Below are positions 53,241 through 61,433 of a stretch of 64,000 nt of DNA, in pieces (within the stretch, counting starts at the first letter, position 1; each line of letters starts with the position of its first letter). Position numbers and translations under genes: made by a program. The notes beneath the pieces are model-generated. The model saw nothing but the letters and a program-made list of their open reading frames with translations, did no database searches and was not told where the DNA came from. Origin of the DNA: Streptomyces sp. NBC_00370 (lineage in GTDB: Bacteria; Actinomycetota; Actinomycetes; Streptomycetales; Streptomycetaceae); NCBI RefSeq assembly GCF_036084755.1, contig NZ_CP107968.1:4836001-4900000 (forward strand). The letters are read 5' to 3'.

Positions 53241-54086
53241 TCAGGCCGGCAGTACCCCGTCGGCGAACGACCGCAGGTCGGCGGTCAGCCGGGCGGCGTG
53301 CGTGGCGAACATGCCGTGGCCGCCGTTCTCGTACACCCGCAGGGCCGCGTCGGGCAGCAGCTCCGCCGACCTGCGCCCGGTGAATTCGATCGGCGCCGAG
53401 GTGTCGTGCGTGCCGTGCAGGACCAGGGCCGGCAGGCCGATCTCCGGGAGCTCCGGCGTCAGATCGACGCTCGCTCCGATGTCCTGCATCGCGAGCCCGG
53501 CCCGCAGGGTGGAGACGGCGCAGCGTCCCACCATGTGCCGCACGTACGCGGGGGAGACCTCGTTGCCGGGGAGGTGGGAGGCGAAGAAGGAGTCGGCGCC
53601 GCTCTCGAAGAAGTCCAGCCTGTCCCGGCGGAACCAGTCGCTCGACGCCCGTAGCTCGGCGGGTGTCATCCCGTCGGGGTTGGTGGCCGATGCGGCCAAT
53701 CCGGGGGCGATGCTCGCCACCAGTGCCAGCCTGGCCACCCGCCCGCGCCCGCCGTACCGGGTGAGGTAGCGGACCGCTTCGACGCCGCCCATGGAGTGGC
53801 CGACCAGGGTGACCTCCCGCAGATCGAGCAGGTCCAGCAGGGCGGCGACGTCCGCGGCGAGCGTGTCCAGGTCGAAGCCGTCCCAGACGTCGTCCGAGCG
53901 GCCGTGCCCGCGCCGGTCGATGCCGACGCAGCGGTGGCCGGCCTCGGCCAGCGGGACGGTCTGCCGCTCCCACATCTCGGAGCCGAGGTAGTTGCTGCTC
54001 AGAAAGACGGTCGTGGGGCCGTTCCGCGGTCCGTGGTCGATGTAGTGCAGCCGGCTGTCGTCGGTCGGCGTGGTGAAGTACGGCAT
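53241..54086 (-). CDS. Alpha/beta hydrolase
   Basis: A 281-residue hydrolase. The nucleophile elbow is VGHSMGGVEAV (Ser about 97), the oxyanion region is VFLSSNYLGSEMW, and the catalytic His is in YENGGHGMF near residue 258. GIDRRGHGRSDDVWDGFD is the usual alpha/beta motif with acid loop. It is closest to haloperoxidase/esterase-type hydrolases; the substrate is unknown. ATG at 54086. It ends 23 bp from the clpC terminator. Confidence 0.88.
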   Translation of the reverse strand: MPYFTTPTDDSRLHYIDHGPRNGPTTVFLSSNYLGSEMWERQTVPLAEAGHRCVGIDRRGHGRSDDVWDGFDLDTLAADVAALLDLLDLREVTLVGHSMGGVEAVRYLTRYGGRGRVARLALVASIAPGLAASATNPDGMTPAELRASSDWFRRDRLDFFESGADSFFASHLPGNEVSPAYVRHMVGRCAVSTLRAGLAMQDIGASVDLTPELPEIGLPALVLHGTHDTSAPIEFTGRRSAELLPDAALRVYENGGHGMFATHAARLTADLRSFADGVLPA

Positions 54087-54510
54087 GGTCCTGGCCCTTC
54101 CCGTTCGGCTCCGTGGGGCTCCGGTGCGGGATCCATCCTGCGGCGGGGCATGTCCGGGGTCGATTACGCCGCGGGTAATGCGGGGGCGGGGAAATGCGCC
54201 GGGCGACAGGTAAGGCCCTTGGTCCCGAATCGGACAGCCTTAGTGCCCGGCGGCCGTGACAAGGCGCACAGGCGTTTTCCGCGCTACTAGCCGGAATAGT
54301 GCCGCATGTTTGGCATTTCGCATTAATCGGTGCATTCGATGCGCCGCATGGACGCGTGGTGGCGGCGTCAAGGGCCGGACTGCCGTGACCACGGCTACGA
54401 CGCCATGTCGTAGATGGGCGTTTTGGGGGGAGATGGGCGGCCGGGTTATCAAGGTGTGGTCAGCCCGGCTTCCCGTGCCGGGTCCATTCTTGCCCGGAGG
54501 TTCATTCCGT
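54087..54510 (+). promoter_or_regulatory. 424-bp leader of the M23 peptidase gene with a compact hairpin
   Basis: This gap contains a structured element at 54364-54404: GGCGTC and GACGCC close an inner GCCGT-GACC-ACGGC hairpin (54382-54395). The rest has several GC palindromes but no motif I can name. Secreted peptidase genes of streptomycetes are sometimes under c-di-AMP riboswitches; I do not see that consensus here. Promoter boxes were not identified. Confidence 0.35.
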
Positions 54511-55239
54511 ATGTCGCAGCGCACACAGTCCCGTTCTTCCCGCTCGTCCGTCATGCGTACCCGCGCCGTTGTGCTGGCCGCAGGACTGGGTGTGGCGATG
54601 GCGTCCGGGGCCGGGGCCGCGTTCGCAGCGACCGGCAGCGATGCCGGCGCCGGCGCCGCCTCGCTCGGTAAGGTGTCCAACGTTTCGGCCGCTTCCGACA
54701 TCTCGGCCGTCACCGCCGTACAGAAGCAGGCGGACGCGCAGGCCACGGCCGCCGTCCACGCCAAGCAGGCCAAGGTCGCGAAGGCGGCGGCGGTGAAGAA
54801 GGCGGCGGCGAAGAAGGCCGCTTCCTGGATCGACCCCGTCTCGAAGTACCAGCTCACGGCGAAGTTCGACGACGCGGGCAACCGCTGGGCGCACAAGCAC
54901 TCGGGCCAGGACTACGCGGTGCCGATCGGCACCCCCGTGCACGCCGTGCACACCGGCACCGTCGTGAAGGCGGGCGGCAACGGCGCGGGTGACGGTCCGG
55001 CCTACGGCAACGCCGTCGTGATCAAGCACTCGAACGGCAAGTACTCGCAGTACGCGCACCTGTCGAAGGTTCAGGTGCACATAGGCGAGCAGGTCAAGAC
55101 GGGCGAGCAGATCGCCCTGTCCGGCAACACCGGCAACACGACCGGCCCGCACGTGCACTTCGAGATCCGGACGACCCCGAACTACGGCTCGGCGATCAAC
55201 CCGGTCACGTTCCTGCACTCCGTCGGCGTCAAGGTGTGA
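54511..55239 (+). CDS. Secreted M23 (lysostaphin-type) peptidase
   Basis: A 242-residue secreted endopeptidase, probably cleaving peptidoglycan peptide bridges. The signal peptide spans about residues 1-38 (MRTRAVVLAAGLG..AAFA). A Lys/Ala-rich linker (AKAAAVKKAAAKKAA) follows. The M23 zinc residues are HxxxD in HSGQDYAVPIG and HVHF near the C-terminus, with YAHLS. ATG at 54511 has GGAGG 10 nt upstream. It overlaps the convergent TetR gene by 11 bp. Confidence 0.9.
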   Translation: MSQRTQSRSSRSSVMRTRAVVLAAGLGVAMASGAGAAFAATGSDAGAGAASLGKVSNVSAASDISAVTAVQKQADAQATAAVHAKQAKVAKAAAVKKAAAKKAASWIDPVSKYQLTAKFDDAGNRWAHKHSGQDYAVPIGTPVHAVHTGTVVKAGGNGAGDGPAYGNAVVIKHSNGKYSQYAHLSKVQVHIGEQVKTGEQIALSGNTGNTTGPHVHFEIRTTPNYGSAINPVTFLHSVGVKV

Positions 55240-55828
55240 CGCTCGGATCCGAGCCGGACCGCTGGTAGGCCTGGCTGATCAATTCGATGGCGACCTCAAG
55301 GATGGCATTCCGCTTCTCCTCGGGGTCGCCTTCGACGTCCCGCAGGGCGAACATGCCCGCGTGCATCGTGAAGAGCGCCGACGAGCAGCGGACCCGGTCG
55401 ATCAGTGAGGGTTCCGGGACCAGCAGCAGACTGGCGAGCCCCATCATGCGGCCCTTGAAGGTCTCGCCGATGCTGAGGTCGCGTACCTCGGCCTGGTTCT
55501 CCTGCATGAACCGGAACAGCGGTGTCGCGCCCTGCAGCGCCTCGCTGTAGCGGCGCAGGATCTCCTGCTTGGCCTCCAGCGTCTGGGGCTGTTCCTTCGC
55601 CCAGGCGATCAGCTCGTCGAGCGGCCGCGCCAGGTCCTCGAACAGGCTGACCAGGATGTCTTCCTTGGTCTTGAAGTGGTAGTACAGCGCCGCCTTCGTG
55701 ACGTCGAGCCGTTCGGCGATCTCCCGCAGCGAGGTCTTCTCGTACCCCTGCTCCACGAACAGTTCCAGGGCCACGTCCTGGATCCGCCGGCGGGTGTCCC
55801 CCCTACGTGGGTGCTGCGTGCTGCCCAT
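55229..55828 (-). CDS. TetR/AcrR repressor of the adjacent MFS gene
   Basis: A 199-residue regulator. Residues about 10-58 are the HTH: TRRRIQDVALELFVEQGYEK, then LREIAERLDVTKAALYYHF. The ligand domain holds a hydrophobic C-terminus (RCSSALFTMHAGMFAL). ATG at 55828 follows AGGAGA. It is divergent from an EmrB-type exporter with a large inverted repeat in between, so it very probably represses that gene and itself. Family repressors are relieved by the drug exported. Confidence 0.9.
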   Translation of the reverse strand: MGSTQHPRRGDTRRRIQDVALELFVEQGYEKTSLREIAERLDVTKAALYYHFKTKEDILVSLFEDLARPLDELIAWAKEQPQTLEAKQEILRRYSEALQGATPLFRFMQENQAEVRDLSIGETFKGRMMGLASLLLVPEPSLIDRVRCSSALFTMHAGMFALRDVEGDPEEKRNAILEVAIELISQAYQRSGSDPSVTP

Positions 55829-55846
55829 GCGACTCTCCTGAGAATT

Positions 55847-55916
55847 ACTTACTTGACGCCCGGCTAGTACGAGGCTACCTTCCCAGTGTAACCAACTTGC
55901 CGGGCGGCAAGTAAGT
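55847..55916. promoter_or_regulatory. TetR operator region and divergent promoters
   Basis: An 18-bp inverted repeat pairs 55847-55864 with 55899-55916 (17 of 18 positions). Each half also has dyad symmetry: 55895-55912 is a perfect 8-2-8 palindrome (ACTTGCCG-GG-CGGCAAGT), and 55851-55868 an imperfect copy. A sigma-70-like promoter for the exporter, TTGACG (55853-55858), 17 nt, TACCTT (55876-55881), overlaps the left copy. A TACACT -10 (minus strand, about 55885-55890) may serve the TetR gene. Operator function is inferred. Confidence 0.75.
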
Positions 55917-55937
55917 TCCAGGAAACGAGTGGGGACC

Positions 55938-57554
55938 ATGACTTCTACGGGGAAGCTGTCGAAAGACAAGCCGGCCAAGGCCGAACCTCAGCCGCGCAGC
56001 GTACGGGTCGTACTGCTGGCGCTGATGATCGCCATGCTGCTGGCCATGCTGGACAACATGATCGTCGGCACCGCGATGCCGACCATCGTCGGTGAGCTGG
56101 GCGGACTGGAACATCTGTCCTGGGTGGTAACCGCGTACACCCTGGCGACGGCGGCGTCGACACCGATCTGGGGCAAGCTCGGCGACCTGTACGGCCGCAA
56201 GGGAGTCTTCCTCACCTCGATCGTGATCTTCCTGATCGGCTCCGTGCTGAGCGGTATGGCACAGAACATGAACGAGCTGATCGGCTTCCGGGCCATCCAG
56301 GGCCTCGGCGCGGGCGGTCTGATGGTCGGCGTCATGGCGATCATCGGTGACCTCATCCCGCCCCGCGAGCGCGGTAAGTACCAGGGCATGATGGCCGGCG
56401 TGATGGCCCTCGCCATGATCGGCGGACCGCTGGTCGGCGGCACCATCACCGACCACCTCGGCTGGCGCTGGAGCTTCTACATCAACATCCCGCTCGGTGC
56501 CGTCGCGCTGATCATGATCACGACCGTGCTGCACCTGGAGAAGAAGGACCGCTCCAAGGTCAAGGTCGACTATCTCGGCGCGGGCCTGCTGACCGTCGGC
56601 ATCACCGCCATCGTGCTCGTCACCACCTGGGGCGGCACGCAGTACGACTGGTCGTCCGCGATCATCATGGAGCTCATCGCGCTGGGTGTCGTCGCCCTCA
56701 TCGGCTTCGTCGTCGTCCAGACCAGGGCGCCCGAGCCGATCATGCCGCTGCACATCTTCCGCAGCCGCAACTTCACCGTCATGTCGCTGATCGGATTCGT
56801 GACCGGCTTCGTGATGTTCGGCGCGACGCTCTTCCTGCCGCTCTACCAGCAGGCGGTGCAGGGCGCCTCGGCCACCAACTCCGGTCTGCTGCTCCTGCCG
56901 ATGCTGCTGGCGATGATGGTCATCTCGCTGATCGCGGGACGCGTCACCACCAACACGGGCAAGTACAAGATCTTCCCGATCCTGGGCGGCGGCCTGATGG
57001 TCGTCGGTCTCTACCTGCTCTCCACGATGGACACCGACACCAGCCGGCTGACCTCCGGCATCTACATGGCGGTGCTCGGCGCGGGCATGGGCTTCCTGAT
57101 GCAGATCACGATGCTCGTCGCGCAGAACAGCGTCGAGATGAAGGACATGGGCGTCGCCTCCTCGTCCACGACCCTCTTCCGTACGCTCGGCAGCTCCTTC
57201 GGTGTCGCGATCATGGGCGCGCTGTTCACCAGCCGCGTGCAGAACGAGATGGCCGCCAGCGCCCACGCCGCAGGACAGGGCGCACCCGCGCTCCAGTCGG
57301 CGCAGCTGGACGCGGCGAGCCTGGCGAAGCTGCCGGACGCGATGCGCGAGGCCTACCAGCACGCGGTGGCGGTCGGTACGCACGCCTCGTTCACCCTGGG
57401 CGCTGCCATCGCCGTGATCGCCTTCGCCGCCGCCTGGTTCGTCAAGGAGACCCCGCTCAGGGGCGCCGCCCCCAAGCCCGCCGCCACCGACGGCGCTGCC
57501 CCGGCGGCAGCGGCCACGGCCACGGCCGACGGCAAGGTCTCCCAGTCCGCCTGA
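55938..57554 (+). CDS. MFS drug exporter, DHA2 (EmrB/QacA) family
   Basis: A 538-residue 14-helix proton-coupled antiporter. Marks are the loop GKLGDLYGRKGVFL (motif A) after helix 2, the LVGGTITDHLGWRWSFYINIPLG motif around helix 5, and the repeated helices to the end. An Ala/Pro/Thr tail follows. ATG at 55938 (GTG at 55929 possible). Controlled with the divergent TetR gene; the exported compound is unknown. A strong terminator follows. Confidence 0.92.
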   Translation: MTSTGKLSKDKPAKAEPQPRSVRVVLLALMIAMLLAMLDNMIVGTAMPTIVGELGGLEHLSWVVTAYTLATAASTPIWGKLGDLYGRKGVFLTSIVIFLIGSVLSGMAQNMNELIGFRAIQGLGAGGLMVGVMAIIGDLIPPRERGKYQGMMAGVMALAMIGGPLVGGTITDHLGWRWSFYINIPLGAVALIMITTVLHLEKKDRSKVKVDYLGAGLLTVGITAIVLVTTWGGTQYDWSSAIIMELIALGVVALIGFVVVQTRAPEPIMPLHIFRSRNFTVMSLIGFVTGFVMFGATLFLPLYQQAVQGASATNSGLLLLPMLLAMMVISLIAGRVTTNTGKYKIFPILGGGLMVVGLYLLSTMDTDTSRLTSGIYMAVLGAGMGFLMQITMLVAQNSVEMKDMGVASSSTTLFRTLGSSFGVAIMGALFTSRVQNEMAASAHAAGQGAPALQSAQLDAASLAKLPDAMREAYQHAVAVGTHASFTLGAAIAVIAFAAAWFVKETPLRGAAPKPAATDGAAPAAAATATADGKVSQSA

Positions 57555-57572
57555 CACCCCTCCCCACTCCTG

Positions 57573-57603
57573 ACGGCCCCCGGCGCTGAGCGCCGGGGGC
57601 CGT
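57573..57603 (+). terminator. Hairpin terminator after the MFS gene
   Basis: A 14-bp perfect stem (ACGGCCCCCGGCGC with GCGCCGGGGGCCGT) around a TGA loop, followed by TTGT. It overlaps the earliest open-frame start of the AraC gene, which argues for the later ATG at 57633 there. Confidence 0.85.
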
Positions 57604-57632
57604 TGTCAGTGGTGCGTGCCACCATCGGAACC

Positions 57633-58121
57633 ATGGGGAGCACGGGAGCGGGCGGGGGCGCGGGTGCGGGGGTGGGCGCGGGTACGGCGCCGGGGCTCGC
57701 GCATCTCGCCCATCTGCGGCAGCTGCGCCGGGCCAAGGACGCCATGGACCGGGACTGGGCCGAGCCGCTCGACCTGGCCGCGGTGGCCGCCCACGCCGGC
57801 TACTCGCGCTACCACTTCGTGCGGGCCTTCAAGGCGGTCTACGGGCAGACGCCCGGCCGCTATCTGTCCGCCCGGCGGGTCGAGCGCGCCGAGGAGCTGC
57901 TGCGGTCGGCCAACCTCACCGTGACGGAGATCTGCGCGCTGGTCGGCTTCGGCAGTCTCGGCAGCTTCACGACGCTGTTCAAGCGGCAGACGGGGTGCAC
58001 CCCCGGTGAGTACCGCGCGAAGCACGCGGGACGCGGCGCCGCGCTGATACCGGGGTGCTACGCGATGCTGTGGGCCGGCGGGTTCCCCGGCAGGGACCGC
58101 AATTCTGAAGAAGCCGGCTGA
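57633..58121 (+). CDS. AraC family transcriptional regulator
   Basis: A 162-residue regulator composed mainly of the two AraC helix-turn-helices: LDLAAVAAHAGYSRYHFVRAFKAVYGQTP, in parts, and VTEICALVGFGSLGSFTTLFKRQTG. A Gly-rich N-terminal stretch replaces a sensory domain. ATG at 57633 is chosen because the region upstream is a terminator. A VOC-type protein follows after 62 bp, a pairing seen often in Streptomyces. Confidence 0.85.
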   Translation: MGSTGAGGGAGAGVGAGTAPGLAHLAHLRQLRRAKDAMDRDWAEPLDLAAVAAHAGYSRYHFVRAFKAVYGQTPGRYLSARRVERAEELLRSANLTVTEICALVGFGSLGSFTTLFKRQTGCTPGEYRAKHAGRGAALIPGCYAMLWAGGFPGRDRNSEEAG

Positions 58122-58183
58122 CGGACCCGGCGCCTACGGTGGCAGCACGGCCGTACAGGACCGCCGAATCCGAGGAGCGCGTC

Positions 58184-58630
58184 ATGATCAAGGGTCTCGC
58201 CATCGCCACCGTCTGGGTTCTGGACCACGACAGGGCGAAGGAGTTCTACACGGAGAAGCTCGGCTTCGAGCTGCGCACCGACATGACCATGGGTGAGGGC
58301 GGCATGCGCTGGCTCACCGTCGGCGCCAAGGACCAGCCGGACGTGACGCTCACCCTGATGGTGCCCGGCGCCCCCGCCATGGACGAGGAGTCGGCCGAGG
58401 CGGTCAGGAAGCTCGTCGCCAAGGGCGTCCTCGGCGCGGGTGTGCTGGCCACCGACGACATCCACGGGGACTACGCGACGCTCAAGGCGCGCGGCGTCGA
58501 GTTCCTGCAGCCGCCGCAGGAGCGCCCGTACGGCACGGAGGCGATCCTGCGCGACGACTCGGGCAACTGGTTCTCCTTCACCCAGGCCCGGCAGAGCGGC
58601 GATCTGGACCTCGACAAGGAATGGTCCTAG
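58184..58630 (+). CDS. VOC (glyoxalase/bleomycin-resistance fold) protein
   Basis: A 148-residue single VOC domain pair. Residues 8-60 (TVWVLDHDRAKEFYTEKLGFELR) and 80-140 (TLKARGVEFLQPP, DDSGNWFSFTQ) form the two beta-alpha-beta units; a Glu and His pair could bind a metal. ATG at 58184 has GAGGAG. It may be co-regulated with the AraC gene upstream. Substrate unknown. Confidence 0.88.
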   Translation: MIKGLAIATVWVLDHDRAKEFYTEKLGFELRTDMTMGEGGMRWLTVGAKDQPDVTLTLMVPGAPAMDEESAEAVRKLVAKGVLGAGVLATDDIHGDYATLKARGVEFLQPPQERPYGTEAILRDDSGNWFSFTQARQSGDLDLDKEWS

Positions 58631-58660
58631 CCACCGTCGCGGTACGGCGGCGAGGGCACG

Positions 58661-59980
58661 TCACGGCTGGTCGGGGAATTTGATCATCGGGAAGCTGCCG
58701 GTGTTCGTGGGTGCGTGTTCCGGCAGCCAGAGCACCGCGACCGCGCCTCCCGGCTCGCCCGGTTCGGCCTCCAGGCTCTCGGGCCCGGCGTTGCGGAAGG
58801 TCAGCCGTGCGCCGAGGACCCGCGCCTGGCCGGCCGCGATGGTCAGCCCCAGGCCGTGGCCGTGGCCCGCGCGGTCGGTCGCGCCCGTACGGAACCTGCT
58901 GGGGCCCTCGCGCAGCAGCGCGTCGGGGAAACCCGGGCCGTGGTCCCTTATCCGGACGACCCGGCCCTCGACGGTCACCTCGACCGGCGTACCGCCGTGC
59001 TTGGCCGCGTTGGCCAGCAGATTGCCCAGGATGCGTTCGAGCCGCCGCGGATCCGTGTTGACGAACGAGTCCTGCACCAGCCGGATCGTCACCGCGGGGT
59101 CCAGCGTCGCCACCCGGCGCGCCACGAACTCGCCGAGGGCGATCTCCTGCAGCTCGGCACGTTCCGAGGCGCTGTCGAGCCGGGCCACCTCCAGGACGTC
59201 CTCGACGAGGGTCCGCATCGCCTGCGCCCGGTCACGCACCAGCTCGGTCGGGCGCCCCGGCGGCAGCAGCTCGGCCGCCGTGAGCAGACCCGTCACCGGC
59301 GTGCGCAGCTCGTGCGCGATGTCGGCGGTGACCCGGCGCTCCGCCTCGATCCGTTCGTTCAGCGCATCGGTCAGCGCGTCGACGGCGCCGGCCAGATCGT
59401 CGGTCTCGTCGCGCACGATCCCGCCGACCGCGTCACCGACCCGTACGTCCGTGTTGCCCTGCGCGACCCGGCCCGCCGCTGCCGCCGCCTTCCGCAGCCG
59501 CCGCGAGAGCTGGCCGCCGATCAGCACGCCCAGCGCGCAGCCACCGAAGACCACCGAGACCGAGCCGATGAGCAGCGCCCGGTCCAGGTCCGTCATGATC
59601 GCCGTGGACCGTCCGGCGAACCTGCTGTGCAGCGACAGCACCGCGCCGTTGCCGAGCGGGACGGCCGCCCAGACGTCGGGGCCGCCGCCGGTGTCCTGGA
59701 CATAGGTGGCGCGGCGGCCGTGCCGCGTCTTGTCCTGGAGGTCCCGGGGCAGCGCCGGGTCGTTGATCTTCGTGTTGAACTTGGCGTCCTTGGTGGTGTC
59801 GTACATCCGCTGCGCGAACAGCAGCCGCTCCAGCTGCACCTCGCGCGCGTTGTCGAGCATCGAGACACGGGCCGCGTTGTGCACCACGAGGCTCAGCGCC
59901 GCCGCGACGAGCGCGCCGACGACGGCGATGGCGATGCTGATCTTCCACCGGACCCCGGTGCGCAGGGCGAGTCGCTTCAT
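58661..59980 (-). CDS. cseC: Envelope-stress sensor kinase CseC
   Basis: A 439-residue histidine kinase of the sigE operon. Transmembrane helix 1 is at about 12-34 and helix 2 at about 125-150, with an extracytoplasmic sensor region between them. HAMP, then the H box RRVTADIAHELRTPVTGLL, N box LGNLLANAAKHGGT, and G boxes DHGPGFPD and GHGLGLTIAAGQA follow. In S. coelicolor CseC senses cell-wall stress such as vancomycin and activates CseB. ATG at 59980 overlaps the stop of a 10-codon ORF (see 59977-60009). Confidence 0.93.
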   Translation of the reverse strand: MKRLALRTGVRWKISIAIAVVGALVAAALSLVVHNAARVSMLDNAREVQLERLLFAQRMYDTTKDAKFNTKINDPALPRDLQDKTRHGRRATYVQDTGGGPDVWAAVPLGNGAVLSLHSRFAGRSTAIMTDLDRALLIGSVSVVFGGCALGVLIGGQLSRRLRKAAAAAGRVAQGNTDVRVGDAVGGIVRDETDDLAGAVDALTDALNERIEAERRVTADIAHELRTPVTGLLTAAELLPPGRPTELVRDRAQAMRTLVEDVLEVARLDSASERAELQEIALGEFVARRVATLDPAVTIRLVQDSFVNTDPRRLERILGNLLANAAKHGGTPVEVTVEGRVVRIRDHGPGFPDALLREGPSRFRTGATDRAGHGHGLGLTIAAGQARVLGARLTFRNAGPESLEAEPGEPGGAVAVLWLPEHAPTNTGSFPMIKFPDQP

Positions 59981-60009
59981 ATGAGGAGCCGCATCAGGAG
60001 TCGCTTCAT
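59977..60009 (-). CDS. 10-codon coupling ORF between cseB and cseC
   Basis: Reading on the minus strand, an ATG at 60009 overlaps the cseB stop (ATGA) and encodes MKRLLMRLLI, then a TGA that overlaps the cseC ATG (ATATGA). The 12-nt start ATGAAGCGACTC is repeated at the cseC start (59969-59980 versus 59998-60009), so a small duplication probably made it. It could carry ribosomes from cseB into cseC. Whether the peptide itself matters is unknown. Confidence 0.4.
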   Translation of the reverse strand: MKRLLMRLLI

Positions 60010-60713
60010 GCCTTGAGCTTGTAGCCGAAGCCGCGGACGGTCTCGATCCGGTCCTGGCCGATCTTCGTGCGCAGTCGCTGTACGTGGACGTCCACGACGC
60101 GCGTGTCACCGCCCCAGCCGTAGTCCCACACGCGTTCGAGCAGTCTGTCACGCGAGAAGACCGTGCCGGGCGCGGCGGAGAACTCCAGCAGCAGCCGCAT
60201 CTCGGTCGGCGTCAGCGACACCGGGCGGCCGGCCCTGCGGACCTCCATGCCCTCCGTGTCGATCTCCACGTTCCCGAAGGTCAGCACGCCGCCCCTGGCG
60301 CCGGGCTCCGGCTGCCGGTCCTGGCCGGGCGCGGGTCCGCCGGCATGGCCGAACCGGCGCAGCACGGCGCGGATCCGGGCGACCAGGACGGCGCCGTCGA
60401 ACGGCTTCGTCACGTAGTCGTCGGCCCCGGCCTCCAGGCCGAGCACCACGTCGATCGAGTCGGCGCGCGCCGACAGCATGATCACGGGCACCGTCGACTC
60501 GTCGCGGATCCGCCGGCACAGGCTGACCCCGTCGAGCCCCGGCACCATCACGTCGAGCAGGGCGATGTCGGGCCGGTCGCTGCGGAAGGCGTCCAGGCCG
60601 GCGAGTCCGTCCTGGACCGCTGTGACCACGAAGCCGTCGCGCTCCAGCGCGAGCTGGGTGGCTTCGCGGATGACGTCGTCGTCCTCGACGAACAGGACAT
60701 GGGTGTCGGCCAT
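60006..60713 (-). CDS. cseB: Response regulator CseB
   Basis: A 235-residue OmpR/PhoB-type regulator. The receiver has FVEDDDVI, the phosphorylated Asp in IALLDVMVPGLDG (about residue 54) and KPFDGAVL with its conserved Lys. The winged-helix output (about 140-235) contains TPTEMRLLLEF, VWDYGWGGDTRVVDVHVQRLRTKIG. It activates the sigE promoter in response to CseC in S. coelicolor. ATG at 60713. It ends 25 bp before cseC. Confidence 0.95.
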   Translation of the reverse strand: MADTHVLFVEDDDVIREATQLALERDGFVVTAVQDGLAGLDAFRSDRPDIALLDVMVPGLDGVSLCRRIRDESTVPVIMLSARADSIDVVLGLEAGADDYVTKPFDGAVLVARIRAVLRRFGHAGGPAPGQDRQPEPGARGGVLTFGNVEIDTEGMEVRRAGRPVSLTPTEMRLLLEFSAAPGTVFSRDRLLERVWDYGWGGDTRVVDVHVQRLRTKIGQDRIETVRGFGYKLKA

Positions 60714-60731
60714 TGCCGTGGCTCTCAGCTC

Positions 60732-61433
60732 TCAGTTCTCGCTCGGTACGGTCTGCCCGGAACCGGAACCGGACTCGGACTCGGGCTCGGGCTCCGGTTC
60801 GTCGAGACCGCCGCCCCCGACCGCCCTGCTGTAGCTGTTGCGCACCCGGTAGCGCTCGGTGAACTTGGTGTTCGTCCAGGCGTAGGTCACCACGTCCTCG
60901 CTCGACGGGTACGACACCGAGTCGCCCTTCGCGTACACGGGCTGGGTGACGACCAGCTCGCCCCGGTCGATGGTGGCGTAGACGGCGGGTTCCTCGGCGG
61001 CGAACACGTTCCGGTACCCGCCGGTCAGGGTGTCGGCCGGGTCCTCGCGGTACACGTACGTCCCGACGCCCATCGCGTCGCCGCACGTCATGACATTGAC
61101 CACCACGTAGTGGGCGGTGCTGCCGGTGAGATCGCCGTACGAGGTGTCCACCGGGTACGCGTCCTTGTCGCACGGCTTCAGACCGGCCTTGACGCGCTCG
61201 CTGACCGCCGGGTCCCTGCGCAGCAGCGCCACGGCGTCCACCGACTTGGGGGGTGGCGACGCGGAGACCGACGGGGTGGGCACACCGCGCTCCAGGGGCG
61301 CCGGCGCCGCGGGACCCTCGTCCCTCGTGCCCGTACCGCCCGCCGAGCAACCGGTCGTGAGCAGGCCGAAGGCGGCGAGCCCGGCCAGTGCCGTACCGCT
61401 CGCCGCCAACGATCCGCTTCTCAGGCCGCGCAC
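60732..61433 (-). CDS. cseA: Lipoprotein CseA
   Basis: A 233-residue lipoprotein, second gene of the sigE operon. The signal peptide ends in the lipobox LLTTGC (Cys about 29). The mature domain has two cysteines (KPCDKDAY and MTCGDAMG) and a Glu/Pro/Ser-rich C-terminus. In S. coelicolor CseA dampens expression from the sigE promoter. GTG at 61433 with AGGAGAG overlaps the 3' end of sigE by 13 bp. Confidence 0.9.
   Translation of the reverse strand: MRGLRSGSLAASGTALAGLAAFGLLTTGCSAGGTGTRDEGPAAPAPLERGVPTPSVSASPPPKSVDAVALLRRDPAVSERVKAGLKPCDKDAYPVDTSYGDLTGSTAHYVVVNVMTCGDAMGVGTYVYREDPADTLTGGYRNVFAAEEPAVYATIDRGELVVTQPVYAKGDSVSYPSSEDVVTYAWTNTKFTERYRVRNSYSRAVGGGGLDEPEPEPESESGSGSGQTVPSEN

Noticed and set aside
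54087..54510. c-di-AMP (ydaO-type) riboswitch before the M23 gene
   Set aside because: The conserved sequence blocks of that riboswitch are not visible; only generic GC hairpins are present.
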